A stretch of DNA of 64,000 nucleotides from Methanosarcina barkeri 3 (GTDB taxonomy: Archaea; Halobacteriota; Methanosarcinia; Methanosarcinales; Methanosarcinaceae). The translations under genes were made by a program, and so were the position numbers. Location: NCBI RefSeq assembly GCF_000970305.1, contig NZ_CP009517.1, forward strand, positions 62,001 through 126,000, given 5' to 3'. Shown here in pieces: positions 7,529 to 17,351 of the stretch; positions within the stretch are counted from its first letter, which is position 1, and each line of letters opens with the position of its first letter. The notes under the pieces are model-generated. The model was not told the DNA's origin. It did no database searches and saw nothing but the letters and a program-made list of their open reading frames with translations.

Positions 7529-8827
7529 ATGGCTGACATAATTGTAAAAAATGCTTACGTTCTGACTATGGACCCTGATGCAGGAGACCTCAAAAACGGG
7601 ACTGTTGTCATTGAAGACGGAAAGATTACGGAAATCGGGGAAAAGACCAGTGAAAGTGCCGAGACCGTGATTGATGCAAAACATTCGGTGGTAATGCCAG
7701 GGCTTGTAAATACGCATACTCACGCCGCAATGACCTTTTTCCGGGGTTATGCCGATGATTTACAGCTTGCAGACTGGCTTGAGGGACATATCTGGCCTGC
7801 TGAGGCAAAGCTGACCGCAGAAGATGTCTATAAAGGCAGTCTGCTTGCCTGTCTGGAAATGATAAGGTCAGGCACCACCTCTTTTGCGGATATGTACTTT
7901 TATATGGACGAGACTGCAAAAGCAGTTGAGGCATCAGGGCTTCGGGCTTCACTCTGCCACGGGCTCATAGAACTCTGGAACGAAGAAAAAGGAGAAGTCG
8001 ACCTTAAGGAAGGGAAGCGCTTTGTTCGGGCATGGCAGGGAGCAGCCGATGGCAGGATAAAAACAATGTATGGGCCTCATGCTCCGAACACATGCTCTGA
8101 GGAGTTTCTTGCAAAGGTAAGGGAAGAGGCTAACAGGGACGGTGCCGGAATCCATATACATGTCCTTGAGACCGAAGCCGAACTTCTGGCTATGAAAGAG
8201 AGGTACGGAAAATGCTCGGTGCATCTCCTGGAAGATATAGGGTTTTTAGGGCCGGATGTGCTTGCTGCTCACTGTGTCTGGCTTTCCGACGGCGACATAG
8301 AAATTCTGAGGAAGAGAGGAGTGAACGTTTCCCATAATGTAATAAGTAACATGAAACTAGCTTCAGGAATTGCTCCTGTAAACAAGATGCTTGAAAAAGG
8401 AGTTAATGTGAGTCTTGGCACTGACGGCTGTGCCTCAAACAATAACCTTGACCTTTTTGAGGAGATGAAAACGGCTGCTCTTCTGCATAAAGTCAATACT
8501 TTCAACCCTACTGCCCTTCCTGCGCAGCAGGTGCTTCAAATGGGTACGGTAAACGGTGCAAAAGCCCTTGGCACGGAAACCGGCATGTTGAAAGTCGGAA
8601 TGAAAGCGGACCTTATTGTGGTAGATATGAAAAAACCGCATCTTACTCCATGTTTTGACGTTCCTTCTCACCTGGTGTACTCTGCAAAAGGAAGCGATGT
8701 CAGGACAACAATTGTAGATGGAAAAGTCCTTATGGACGATTACAGGGTTCTGGTCCTGGACGAGCAGAAGGTAATGGAAGAGGCTCAAAAAGCTGCAAAA
8801 GAGCTTGTTGCAAGGGTAAACGCTTGA
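7529..8827 (+). CDS. dadD: 5'-deoxyadenosine / S-adenosylhomocysteine deaminase
   Basis: 432-residue amidohydrolase. Zn ligands appear in NTHTHAAM (His63, His65), HVLETEAE, HCVWLSDGD and GTDGCASNN. The closest family is the MtaD/DadD deaminases; in methanogens DadD deaminates 5'-deoxyadenosine, S-adenosylhomocysteine and methylthioadenosine. The next gene is ahcY, fitting a route in which S-adenosylhomocysteine is first deaminated to S-inosylhomocysteine and then cleaved. The ribosome-binding site is weak (ggatctgat). Substrate preference is inferred from the family and neighbour. Confidence 0.88.
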   Translation: MADIIVKNAYVLTMDPDAGDLKNGTVVIEDGKITEIGEKTSESAETVIDAKHSVVMPGLVNTHTHAAMTFFRGYADDLQLADWLEGHIWPAEAKLTAEDVYKGSLLACLEMIRSGTTSFADMYFYMDETAKAVEASGLRASLCHGLIELWNEEKGEVDLKEGKRFVRAWQGAADGRIKTMYGPHAPNTCSEEFLAKVREEANRDGAGIHIHVLETEAELLAMKERYGKCSVHLLEDIGFLGPDVLAAHCVWLSDGDIEILRKRGVNVSHNVISNMKLASGIAPVNKMLEKGVNVSLGTDGCASNNNLDLFEEMKTAALLHKVNTFNPTALPAQQVLQMGTVNGAKALGTETGMLKVGMKADLIVVDMKKPHLTPCFDVPSHLVYSAKGSDVRTTIVDGKVLMDDYRVLVLDEQKVMEEAQKAAKELVARVNA

Positions 8828-9061
8828 AAATGCCATCTATAAAACAAACTAAAATAAAATCAAGCAAACTAAAATAAAATCAAACCAACTAAAATAAAAA
8901 ACAAACTAAAATAAAAAACAAACTAAAATAAAATAATTATGTCGGAAGTGTTTTGCTATATAGCCTGAATTAGTAACCTGAGTGAGTAAAAGATAAACAC
9001 TTATGTTTGAAGCTAGAATAAAGATCGAACTCAATTGTATATTTGATATTACGGGATCAAT
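8828..9061. repeat. A-rich tandem repeat in the dadD-ahcY spacer
   Basis: About five copies of a 15-20 bp unit based on CAAACTAAAATAAAAT lie at 8845-8935. The remaining 125 bp to the ahcY ATG holds no gene. A weak GGGATC lies before the start. Confidence 0.7.
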
Positions 9062-10297
9062 ATGACCGAAAAAGAACTCATAGAATCCGGAAACATGAAG
9101 ATGGACTGGGCAAGAAATCATATGCCTGTACTTGCCATAGTAAGGAAAAAATTCGAGGAGGAAAAACCCCTTAAAGGGCTGAAGGTAGGAATGGCCCTGC
9201 ACGTGGAAGCAAAAACCGCAGTCCTTGTAGAGACCCTCGCTGCAGGCGGTGCAGAGGTATCAATTACCGGCTGCAACCCTCTCAGTACACAGGATGACGT
9301 GTCCCTTGCCCTTGGTACCCGCAAGGATATAAGCTGCTTTGCAAGATACGGAGTCGAAAGCCAGGAATATTACGAGGCAATCGACCGGGTTCTTGACATA
9401 AAACCCGATATCACAATCGATGACGGGGCAGACCTTATATTTAAATTGCATACAGAAAGGACCGACCTGCTTCCGAATATTCTTGGCGGCTGCGAAGAGA
9501 CAACAACCGGTGTACACAGGCTTCATGCGATGGAAAAGGAAGGAGCCCTGAAAATGCCGGTAATTGCAGTAAACGATGCCATGACAAAATACCTCTTTGA
9601 CAACCGTTACGGGACAGGCCAGTCAGCCTGGGACGGGATTAACAGGACCACAAACCTCCTGGTAGCAGGCAAAAACGTTGTTGTTGCAGGCTACGGCTGG
9701 TGCGGTCGAGGAGTTGCAATGCGTGCTTCAGGCCTTGGGGCAAATGTAATTGTTACCGAAGTCGATCCTATAAGAGCTCTTGAAGCCAGGATGGACGGGT
9801 ACAGGGTCATGAAGATGGCAGATGCTGCAAAACTAGGTGAACTCTTTGTGACCACCACAGGAAACCGTGACATCCTCACAGCCGAACATTTCAATTCCAT
9901 GCCTGACGGAGCAATCCTTGCAAATTCCGGCCACTTCAATGTGGAAATCGATATGGAAGCCCTTGCCTCCCTTGCCAAATCCACCCGAACCGTAAGACAC
10001 AATATAAAAGAATACGATCTCGGCGACAGGCGTATCAATGTCATAGCTGAAGGCAGGCTTGTTAACCTTGCTGCTGGTGACGGCCATCCAGCCGAAGTTA
10101 TGGATATGAGTTTTGCAAACCAGGCCCTCTGTGTGCGTTATATTGCCGAAAATAAGCTTGCTAACGGAGTACATAAAGTACCTCTGGAACTTGATACTTT
10201 TGTGGCAAAAATGAAACTTCAGTCAATGGGCATAAGCATCGACGAACTAACGCCAACACAGGAATGTTACATGAGCGGCTGGGAATGCGGAACGTAA
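9062..10297 (+). CDS. ahcY: Adenosylhomocysteinase family (S-inosyl-L-homocysteine hydrolase)
   Basis: 411 residues, slightly shorter than the eukaryotic enzyme. It has the NAD-binding Rossmann loop VVVAGYGWCGRGVAM near residue 205, plus NDAMTKYLFDNRYGTGQS, LANSGHFNVEID and a C-terminus rich in family-conserved residues. The characterised methanogen homologue prefers S-inosylhomocysteine, giving inosine and homocysteine. Its position directly after a DadD-type deaminase supports that assignment here. It acts in the cytoplasm to recycle the product of SAM-dependent methylations. Confidence 0.92.
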   Translation: MTEKELIESGNMKMDWARNHMPVLAIVRKKFEEEKPLKGLKVGMALHVEAKTAVLVETLAAGGAEVSITGCNPLSTQDDVSLALGTRKDISCFARYGVESQEYYEAIDRVLDIKPDITIDDGADLIFKLHTERTDLLPNILGGCEETTTGVHRLHAMEKEGALKMPVIAVNDAMTKYLFDNRYGTGQSAWDGINRTTNLLVAGKNVVVAGYGWCGRGVAMRASGLGANVIVTEVDPIRALEARMDGYRVMKMADAAKLGELFVTTTGNRDILTAEHFNSMPDGAILANSGHFNVEIDMEALASLAKSTRTVRHNIKEYDLGDRRINVIAEGRLVNLAAGDGHPAEVMDMSFANQALCVRYIAENKLANGVHKVPLELDTFVAKMKLQSMGISIDELTPTQECYMSGWECGT

Positions 10298-10410
10298 TTT
10301 AGAAAAGTAGAAGAAATAATTTCCATAATCGGGAAACTATGGTGTTTTAAGGTGTGGTGAATTATTACCCTTTTTCATTTTCGAGTTATTTCACTTCACC
10401 TTTATTTAAA

Positions 10411-10553
10411 AGCTGATCCCAAAACTCAAAATTAAGTCCGAATCTAAATTCGATGGCCATTGATTTCTTATTACTGGAATGGTTCTAAATTTCTTATTAG
10501 TATGGAAATAGTATGGAAATAGTATGGAAATACAATTAGTTTTGGGATCAGCT
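10411..10553. mobile_element. MITE-like element with perfect 16-bp inverted ends
   Basis: AGCTGATCCCAAAACT at 10411-10426 is repeated exactly as its reverse complement at 10538-10553. The inside is non-coding and contains a triple agtatggaaat repeat near 10500-10530. Target duplications could not be defined because the ends fall in AT-rich sequence. A related word (catcccaaaact) occurs once at about 50569. The family differs from the MITEs at 969 and 51888. Confidence 0.55.
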
Positions 10554-10619
10554 CTAAAATTACTCAGTTATCATTTGATCGTATTTCAGCTAAATCTTCA
10601 AAGTTACTCATTTATTCAG

Positions 10620-10835
10620 TTATTTTCCATAATTACGCCTGGATAGGGAAACAAGACCTTTAGCAATCACCAGTGCGATAATTCCTATCAACGCTGCGGT
10701 TAAGAGAACCATAAACAGGTTTTCCTCATCAGCAAACTTGAACATGAAGTAAAATAAAATGATATCTATTATTGCTCCAATGCCCACCAAGGCTATTGCC
10801 GGGCCTCCTAAAGCTTTTCCAGTATCCCTGCTCAT
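10620..10835 (-). CDS. Small two-helix membrane protein
   Basis: 71 residues: a short polar start (MSRDTGKALG), two membrane helices (about residues 11-34 and 40-60), and a basic end SLSRRNYGK, so the C-terminus is probably cytoplasmic. GGATC lies before the ATG. No family is recognised and the gene stands alone between intergenic stretches. Composition and start context look like a real gene. Confidence 0.6.
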   Translation of the reverse strand: MSRDTGKALGGPAIALVGIGAIIDIILFYFMFKFADEENLFMVLLTAALIGIIALVIAKGLVSLSRRNYGK

Positions 10836-11225
10836 TTTCTAGATCCGTCCTGAAATAATTATCGTTAAATTGAGGTTTATCGTTAAATTGAGGTTTAAGG
10901 CTTATAAAACACCTGTATTAAATAATTAGATTAGTAGAGTTTTAATAAAGGAGAATTATTTTAGTAAAAACTTTTTTCGTAACAGGAACCAGAAGCGGGA
11001 ACTCATGGGTAAAGTAAGCTTGTAGCTAAGCATATTGGTTCCTGAGATTCATCAGAGAATTGAGGTAATTGCATATAAATCTTAGGAAATTACTACAGCC
11101 TTATCGGTAAACAGATAAATTTTTCAGCAAATCATTAATTTTCAGCAAATCCGTTACTGCTTCTCAACAGATGTGAATCTTCCGAAAGGTGCCCCAAAAA
11201 AACCAAATTCGTTAAAAGATTAATA
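10836..11225. other. Intergenic region
   Basis: No ORF of note. A direct repeat of atcgttaaattgaggttta occurs twice at about 10860-10900, and a gcaaatc-type repeat at 11125-11155. Nothing further could be supported. Confidence 0.4.
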
Positions 11226-11447
11226 TCAGAGAAATTCCAAACACAGAGATACGTAATACTCCCTTGCGATTTTCTTAAGCCAATCAGGAACAATTAAATA
11301 TCTATCAACTATAAGCTCATTCAGGTAGTATAGAGACTCTTCGGTTTTACAGTCACAGAGTCGCCTTACTGCCGTTCGTCTTCCCCACGCCGATCTTTCA
11401 TTGTCCAGGGCTTCAAGGTAAAGCTGATATTCTTTACTGTTTTCCAT
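11226..11447 (-). CDS. Small HEAT-like helical protein
   Basis: About 73 residues from the ATG at 11447 (MENSKEYQLYLEALD); a TTG seven codons upstream also exists. The pattern of paired amphipathic helices (RTAVRRLCDCKTEESLYYL, then IVPDWLKKIAREYY) resembles a single HEAT-type repeat. A TATA-like tttatatt lies only about 23 bp before the ATG, which would fit a leaderless message. No further function can be given. Confidence 0.5.
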   Translation of the reverse strand: MENSKEYQLYLEALDNERSAWGRRTAVRRLCDCKTEESLYYLNELIVDRYLIVPDWLKKIAREYYVSLCLEFL

Positions 11448-11468
11448 TACATTAAAAATATCTGCCAA

Positions 11469-12195
11469 TCAATATAAATATTTGTATTGAGATTCAGGAA
11501 TTAAAATATGTTACAGATACACTCTACATGACACCCTTTCCTGCACTTACTTTAGAGATTAAGAAAAGTAATAAATTAAAATAGCATAGTAAATTAAAAG
11601 GTAATTAACACACAACTGAAAAATTACCAGATGACAAAATAAATTTAGAATAAAATATTCTTTATATAAAATTTCATACAAATGTAACCTATTAAAAGAG
11701 CAAACGTTTAAAAAAGATCGTAATGTCCGAGTTGAAAATAAATAAAGATTACCTGGATATATAAAAAGTTGAAAAAAATAAGAAAATGGGATTCTCATAC
11801 AATGATCAGTTGATGAGAATTCCCGCACAAGGTTTTGTTCGCTATGCTTTGGTATGTAAACATCATCCAAAAACGATATATAATTAACTGGAGCTAATTT
11901 TTAAATTCAAAGAGATATTGGTTAACGTTGAAATGTTTAACGAGAAAGATAATTTTAATAGCATTGCCGTTTTTTACTGAATTAAATAATTTTGATTGAA
12001 AGTGCAAAAGGGGAAAAATAGAACAAAAAAATTACCTGTACTTTTTCATTATCTATAAATAGTATCTCGCTTTGTTTATCCTGACTGTGGAACTAACTGC
12101 TTAAGTAATTAGATAATAGTAATTACGTTATTGGGAGTACTCTCGATGCCAATCATTCAAAAAATTTTGGTGTTGATTTAGGTCAGCCTCTGGTT
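11469..12195. other. AT-rich intergenic region
   Basis: About 730 bp without a supportable gene. The longest reading frames on either strand are AT-driven and lack start signals. No inverted repeat of note was found. Confidence 0.4.
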
Positions 12196-12360
12196 TTATA
12201 GCCTTTTTTCTGTCTCAGCAGTGACCTCCCTATCTCCGTTAAAGCGCTCAAGTTCAGCTATGAGATCTGTACTAACTTTCCCTAGCTTGAGAACTATCTG
12301 CTGCAAATGATGGAGTGGGTGAAATAATAAGTAAAAGAAGTAAAAAATCGCAGTTTTCAT
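12196..12360 (-). CDS. Possible small hypothetical protein
   Basis: 54 residues from the ATG at 12360, which has GGGAAAA upstream; a longer frame from a GTG at 12387 is also open. The N-terminus is hydrophobic (AIFYFFYLLFHPLHHL), and the rest is an amphipathic charged helix ending AETEKRL. It may be a small membrane-associated peptide or a remnant. No family recognised. Confidence 0.35.
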   Translation of the reverse strand: MKTAIFYFFYLLFHPLHHLQQIVLKLGKVSTDLIAELERFNGDREVTAETEKRL

Positions 12361-12669
12361 TGTCTTTTTTCCCAATCTAATTGTCACGAAGGCTGTTTGT
12401 GATATTTAAATGAAATATAGCTGGAGAGAAAATGTTTCCAGGTTTGGCTAAAAAGGTAAAAGCCTGAAACTCAGCTAATTTTTAAAGTAAATAAACAAAA
12501 CCTGCAGTGAATCCGAAAGTATTTATTCTTTAGTTGAAGTATAAGAAAAGAAATATTAAAAATAAACAATTTTACTTGATTTTCATTCTCAGGAGAAAAA
12601 TAACAGCTAACGTACAACATTAGAAAAGTAAATTTAAAAATAGGTGTTCGAGCAGAAGGTGTGGTAAAA

Positions 12670-14127
12670 ATGGAAAAGAAAAGCGTCTTGATCCTGGGAA
12701 CTGCTTCCCATGTTGGGAAAAGTTCAGTTGTGACTGCCATATGCAGAATTCTTTCAAGAGAGTACAGGGTTGCCCCCTTCAAGGCTCAGAACATGAGCCT
12801 GAATTCCTGGATTACAAAAGACGGAAAGGAAATCGGAATTGCCCAGGCAATCCAGGCAAAAGCTGCAGGCACCGAGCCTACTGCCGATATGAATCCCGTC
12901 CTTTTAAAACCCAAAGGAGACTGTGTTTCCCAAATAATCCTGCTGGGAGAACCTTACGCTGACAGGAGTGCAGGCCAGTACTACGAGTCCATTGCAGAAA
13001 TGAACGAAGTCCTTGAAGGAGCTCTCGGAAGGCTCTGCAAGGAACATGATATTATTGTTATGGAAGGAGCTGGAGGGGCTGCTGAAATTAACCTCTACGA
13101 AAGGGATATTGTAAATATCGGCACTGCAAGGCTCACACAGGCTCCTATAATCCTTGTTGGAGATATCGAGAGAGGAGGCGTTTTTGCAAGCCTCTACGGC
13201 ACAATTGCACTTCTTCCAGAAGATGTACGGAAAAATGTCAAAGGATTTATTATAAACAAATTCAGAGGCGATCTGGAAATCCTGAAACCGGGCCTGAAGC
13301 AACTTGAAGAAAAAACCGGTATTCCGGTACTTGGAGTCCTTCCTTATTTCAAGCTTAACATTCCTTCTGAAGATTCGGTCTCACTTGAAGATAAAGAAGC
13401 CGAAAGAAATGAAAAAGAAATCGAGATCGCAGTTATTCGCCTGCCAAGAATTTCAAACTTTACGGACTTCGAGCCCCTGGAAGGATCTGCTAAAATTCGC
13501 TATGTGGAGCTTGATGAAGACCTCGGTACTCCAGATGCGATTATGATTCCGGGCACAAAGAATACGGTTAACGATCTGCTCGATCTTAAGGCAAGCGGTA
13601 TGGCCGAAAAAATCCAGGCCTTCAAGGGAAAAATCCCGGTTTTCGGAATCTGCGGTGGCTATCAGATGCTTGGCAGGACAATTTACGATTCCGGAGTTGA
13701 AAACGGAGTCGAAGCCGAATTTGAAGGTCTGGGACTTCTGGATATAGGGACAAAGTTCGGAGAATACAAAAAGAGAACAATCCAGGTCACGAAAAAGGTA
13801 AACGCTTACGGCCCGATACTTGCTCCAATAAACGGAGAAGAAATAAAAGGGTACGAAATCCATATGGGCATAACTGATTCTAACCGTAACATCTTCGGAA
13901 ATGATGGTGCAATCGATGAGACAGGTCTGGTAATCGGAACTTACCTGCATGGGCTCTTCGACAATAAAAATATAAGGGATGCCTTTATGCGGTATCTCTA
14001 CGAGAAAAAAGGACTTGAGTACAGCCCTGAAAACGTCATGACCGAAAATGATGCCTACGAAGAACTTGCAAATGTAGTTGAGCAGAACCTTGACATGGAA
14101 AAAGTTTACGAAATAATAGGAATCTGA
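12670..14127 (+). CDS. cobQ: Cobyric acid synthase
   Basis: 485 residues from the ATG at 12670, chosen because AAGGTG lies 8 bp upstream; a GTG three codons earlier is less well placed. The N-terminal half is a dethiobiotin-synthetase-like ATPase (LGTASHVGKSSVVTAI, FKAQNMSLNSW, VMEGAGGAAEINL). The C-terminal half is a class I glutamine amidotransferase with Cys328 (FGICGGYQM) and His427 (YLHGLFDN). It amidates four carboxylates of adenosyl-cobyrinic acid diamide, giving the corrinoid cofactors of methyltransferases. It has no cobalamin gene neighbour in this window. Confidence 0.95.
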   Translation: MEKKSVLILGTASHVGKSSVVTAICRILSREYRVAPFKAQNMSLNSWITKDGKEIGIAQAIQAKAAGTEPTADMNPVLLKPKGDCVSQIILLGEPYADRSAGQYYESIAEMNEVLEGALGRLCKEHDIIVMEGAGGAAEINLYERDIVNIGTARLTQAPIILVGDIERGGVFASLYGTIALLPEDVRKNVKGFIINKFRGDLEILKPGLKQLEEKTGIPVLGVLPYFKLNIPSEDSVSLEDKEAERNEKEIEIAVIRLPRISNFTDFEPLEGSAKIRYVELDEDLGTPDAIMIPGTKNTVNDLLDLKASGMAEKIQAFKGKIPVFGICGGYQMLGRTIYDSGVENGVEAEFEGLGLLDIGTKFGEYKKRTIQVTKKVNAYGPILAPINGEEIKGYEIHMGITDSNRNIFGNDGAIDETGLVIGTYLHGLFDNKNIRDAFMRYLYEKKGLEYSPENVMTENDAYEELANVVEQNLDMEKVYEIIGI

Positions 14128-14780
14128 AAAGAGATATGAAAATTGCAGGCGTCAGAACATTCAGGTGTACAGGGCAGAGAACCTGATTAAACTTTTTAGA
14201 AAAAGTATTGTGTGTAAAAAAGGTATTGTATGTAAAAATACTGAACGCAAAAAAAGTATTGAGTGGTTTCAGGAGAACATTGAGAATAGTCGGAAATAAA
14301 AACCTGGAATATTTGGGACAAAGTACAGTATTTGCTAGGGGTATAACCGGTCTCCAGAAACCACCAACTAATAAGTGGTTTATTGCCAGTTATGAATGGT
14401 TTATTGCCAGTTATTTATGTGTTGTGAATTTGTTCTATTGTAGTTTCGAGTTTGAAGATTTATGTTAAACTTCCCTTCCTCTAAACAGGAATGAATACCT
14501 GTGTTATTTTTTCCATATTCTCTATTTTCAGTGATTTTAACTAATTATACCAACTATCGTATTAGGGAATTTTCCGTTCGGATTTTAAAACTAGTAAAAA
14601 GATATAAATCACTGGAAAATAACCTTGCTTTTCCTATGTTCGCTACTTCTGGCCGGTGCAGTTCTAGTTTTAGTCCGTATGATCTTTATAGCTACCAAAG
14701 ACATTGAAACCGCGAACAGCCTTAACTCTAAAAATTAGTCCGCTTGCCGGACGAAAAGAAATATTTTACCTGAAATTGTC
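14128..14780. other. Intergenic region downstream of cobQ
   Basis: No supportable gene. Two direct repeats are seen: ggtttattgccagttat twice at 14375-14415, and an aaaagtattg word three times at 14200-14265. AAACCAC and GTGGTTT form a 7-bp inverted pair around 14360-14383. Confidence 0.4.
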
Positions 14781-15395
14781 TCCTCGCGCAACTATTGTGC
14801 CGCAATCGTTGACCCGCAACCGTTGCGCCGGTTGATCACGCTGATAGGGTTTAGGGATAAGGTCAGCAAATCCAAACGTTGGCCCTCAAGTGTTAAAACG
14901 CTTGACAATTCTGCCAAGTCGTTTTTGATTAAGTTTTTGTTAAAAAGCTTGCTGCCAAACATTTTCAAAATAGATCGCTTTGTGCCGTTTGACTACGTTG
15001 CTACGTAGCCCGAAATTAATTTCAGGTAAATCAGCTTTCTTGAGCGAATCGAAAATATAGCCTTTCTTGCCCTAATTAATCCCCTTGAGCGCCACTCATA
15101 ACTAAACCCGTAAATCAGTCCTCTTGGCTCAGCTTAGTATCTTCATTATAATTCAGACCTCTTGAGCGAAGCGAAAAGGTCCCCGTCCTCCCGAGACGGG
15201 ACTCGGCAAGTGAAACTTATTTATTCACAAATTAATCCGCTTGAGCGAGCGAAGTGAGCGAAACGGCCCCGTCCTCCCGAGACGGAACTCGGGTGACGGA
15301 ACTCGGCAAATGAAACTTATTTATTCACAAATTAATCCGCTTGAGCGAACTACGTGAGCGAAACGGCCCCGTCCTCCCGAGACGGGACTCGGGTT
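14781..15395 (+). repeat. Dispersed intergenic repeat, copy A
   Basis: A long composite repeat fills this convergent spacer. Modules in order are: GTTGCGCCGGTTGATCACG with gatagggtttagggataag; a variable middle; cctttcttgccct; ttagtatcttcattataa; then three copies of cttgagcgaa...gtgagcgaaacgg followed by the hairpin CCCGTCctcccgaGACGGG and ACTCGGG words. The same modules in the same order occur at 42610-43112. It ends 3 bp before the stop codon of the alanine dehydrogenase gene. Confidence 0.8.
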
Positions 15396-16376
15396 TCAGA
15401 ACATAAGAACTTGCTTGCCGAGCCCTTTACTGACAGCCCTCTCATAAACCAGGTGTGCGCTTGCAACATCCTGAATGGCAAGGCCTGTTGAATCGAAGAT
15501 CGTAATTTCTTCGTCATTTGTCCTGCCGGGTTTCAGGCCGACAATTACTTCACCGAGTTCGGCATGGATATCGTTTTCCGAAATGTAGTGCTTGGACAGA
15601 GGAACGTTTACTTCTCCGGAGTGAAGGGCCTGGACAATATCATCCACAATTATTTTGGATCGGAGTAAAAGTTCGGGGTCAAGCTCTTCTTTTCCTACTG
15701 CATCAGCCCCGATTGCGTTTATGTGGGTACCTTCTTTGATCCACTGGGCCTTTACGATTGGTTTTCTAGTAGGAGTGGTCGTAACAAGGATATCGCAGTC
15801 GCAGACCTTCTCAATGTTTTCTTCGTAACGGATTTCACAGGGAGTAATATCTGCCATTTCCCGGATAAACTGTTCAGAGCTTTCCTTTGTCCTGGAAGTG
15901 ACCCTTACCAGTTCAGGCTGGAAAACCTCGCAAAGAGCCTCAAGCTGGGTCTTTGCCTGGTTTCCGGTCCCAACAAGGCCTATGATCTTTGAGTCCTTCC
16001 TTGCAAGGTATTTTGCGGCAATTCCTCCTGCAGCTCCGGTCCTGACATCAGTCAGGTAGGTCCCGTCCATAATTGCTACAGGAGCACCTGTCTCCGGAGA
16101 AATAAGGACAATAAGTGCCATTACCGTGGGAAGCCCACGAGCTGGGTTTCCTGGGTGGACGTTTACGATTTTCACACCAGTAATGTTCTCCTCTTCAAGA
16201 TATGCAGGCATTGTCCGCAGGTCCCCGTTATACGCTGTATAGTAAAGATAGGACTTTGGAGGCATCTGGACCCTACCAAGACCATGCTGCCTGAAAGCCC
16301 TTTCTACTACCTGCATATCAGAACTCATATCCATAACACTTGTTACTTCTTCCTGAGCCAGCCATAATATTTCCAT
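15396..16376 (-). CDS. Alanine dehydrogenase / ornithine cyclodeaminase family
   Basis: 326 residues from the ATG at 16376, chosen because GGAGGG lies 7 bp upstream; a frame 12 codons longer is open. It has the family lysine region (MPPKSYLY), GLPTVMALIVLISPETG, MDGTYLTDVRTGAAGGIAAKYLA and the NAD-binding GLVGTGNQAKTQ. Archaeal members include an alanine dehydrogenase; others are cyclodeaminases, so the substrate is not certain. The gene converges on cobQ across a repeat-filled spacer and is divergent from the DUF434 gene. Confidence 0.85.
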   Translation of the reverse strand: MEILWLAQEEVTSVMDMSSDMQVVERAFRQHGLGRVQMPPKSYLYYTAYNGDLRTMPAYLEEENITGVKIVNVHPGNPARGLPTVMALIVLISPETGAPVAIMDGTYLTDVRTGAAGGIAAKYLARKDSKIIGLVGTGNQAKTQLEALCEVFQPELVRVTSRTKESSEQFIREMADITPCEIRYEENIEKVCDCDILVTTTPTRKPIVKAQWIKEGTHINAIGADAVGKEELDPELLLRSKIIVDDIVQALHSGEVNVPLSKHYISENDIHAELGEVIVGLKPGRTNDEEITIFDSTGLAIQDVASAHLVYERAVSKGLGKQVLMF

Positions 16377-16489
16377 AGTAAACCCTCCAGCCGGAACCGT
16401 AAGCTGGCTCACAGCTGAAAACTGAGATAAATTGAACAGAACCTAAGTAAAAATCAAAGAAGCTAACCGACAGTCTGAGATCACATTAG

Positions 16490-16573
16490 TATTTTTATTT
16501 CCGCAAACACGTATATATAACATATATATTCACTCATTTAAAGAACTCCCTTCCCAAAAGGAGAAAACCATCA
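16490..16573 (+). promoter_or_regulatory. Promoter of the DUF434 gene
   Basis: gtatatataa and catatatatt (16511-16530) are strong TATA-like boxes about 45-60 bp before the ATG at 16574. AGGAG at 16559-16563 is the ribosome-binding site, 10 bp from the ATG. The same AT block may also serve the divergent gene. Confidence 0.6.
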
Positions 16574-17299
16574 ATGAGAGATCTGCATGTAAGTTCAGCC
16601 GATCTTTCCGGTCCCTGCCTGAAAGATGAGTTACTCAAAGAAAAATTACTCAAACCTGCACGAGATATCCGGAGCATACTCCGGTGGGGCTATCCGAAAT
16701 TTGCGACCGTTCGTTTCGTGGCTGACCACTTCCAGCTCAGCCTGGAAGAACGACATATTCTCACAAGAGTAATTATGCCCCCGGACAGGATAGTTTCCAG
16801 AATAAACAAAAAAATGGAATGCACAGGCATAAAAGATAGAGATCTTCTCCTTGACGGATATAATGTCCTTCTTAGTGTGGATAGTCTACTAAAAAAAGAA
16901 CCCATGTGGTTCTGTGATGACGGGTACATAAGGGACACCCGCTACTATTTCAGCAAGGCAAAACAAGCCGAAGATATCGAGGAAGCCCTCAATGCAGTCC
17001 TCAAGTTTCTCTCCAAAACAGGTCCAAAATCAGTTATTTTTCTTCTTGACGCCCAGATCAGCAGAAGCGGGGAGCTTGCAGGCTTCATCCGTCACAAAAT
17101 GAAAGAATACGGAATTTCAGGCGAGGCAAGAACTTCAAAAGCCGCGGACTTCGAGCTGAAAACTGAAGGAGGAAGTTCGGAAAAAAAGATAGTTTTGGCA
17201 ACTTCCGATGGGATTATTATAGATTCGGCTCTCGAGGTACTCGATATCCCTGCCTGCCTGATGGAAAAAATGGGAATTGAACCGATCAGGCTGTACTAA
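16574..17299 (+). CDS. DUF434 domain protein
   Basis: 241 residues. The N-terminal DUF434 region (about residues 20-90) includes ARDIRSILRWGYPKFATVRFVADHF and IMPPDRI. The C-terminal part has LLLDGYNVLLSVDSLL, a DTRYYFSKAKQAEDIEEAL helix, then VIFLLDAQISRSGEL and VLATSDGIIIDSAL, acidic patches that recall PIN/NYN-type nucleases. That resemblance is inference; no activity is established. Shine-Dalgarno AGGAG is well placed. Confidence 0.75.
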   Translation: MRDLHVSSADLSGPCLKDELLKEKLLKPARDIRSILRWGYPKFATVRFVADHFQLSLEERHILTRVIMPPDRIVSRINKKMECTGIKDRDLLLDGYNVLLSVDSLLKKEPMWFCDDGYIRDTRYYFSKAKQAEDIEEALNAVLKFLSKTGPKSVIFLLDAQISRSGELAGFIRHKMKEYGISGEARTSKAADFELKTEGGSSEKKIVLATSDGIIIDSALEVLDIPACLMEKMGIEPIRLY

Positions 17300-17351
17300 T
17301 CGGTTTCCAAGCACTCCGGTATCAATCATTCTTTTATCAGTCATTCTTTTA

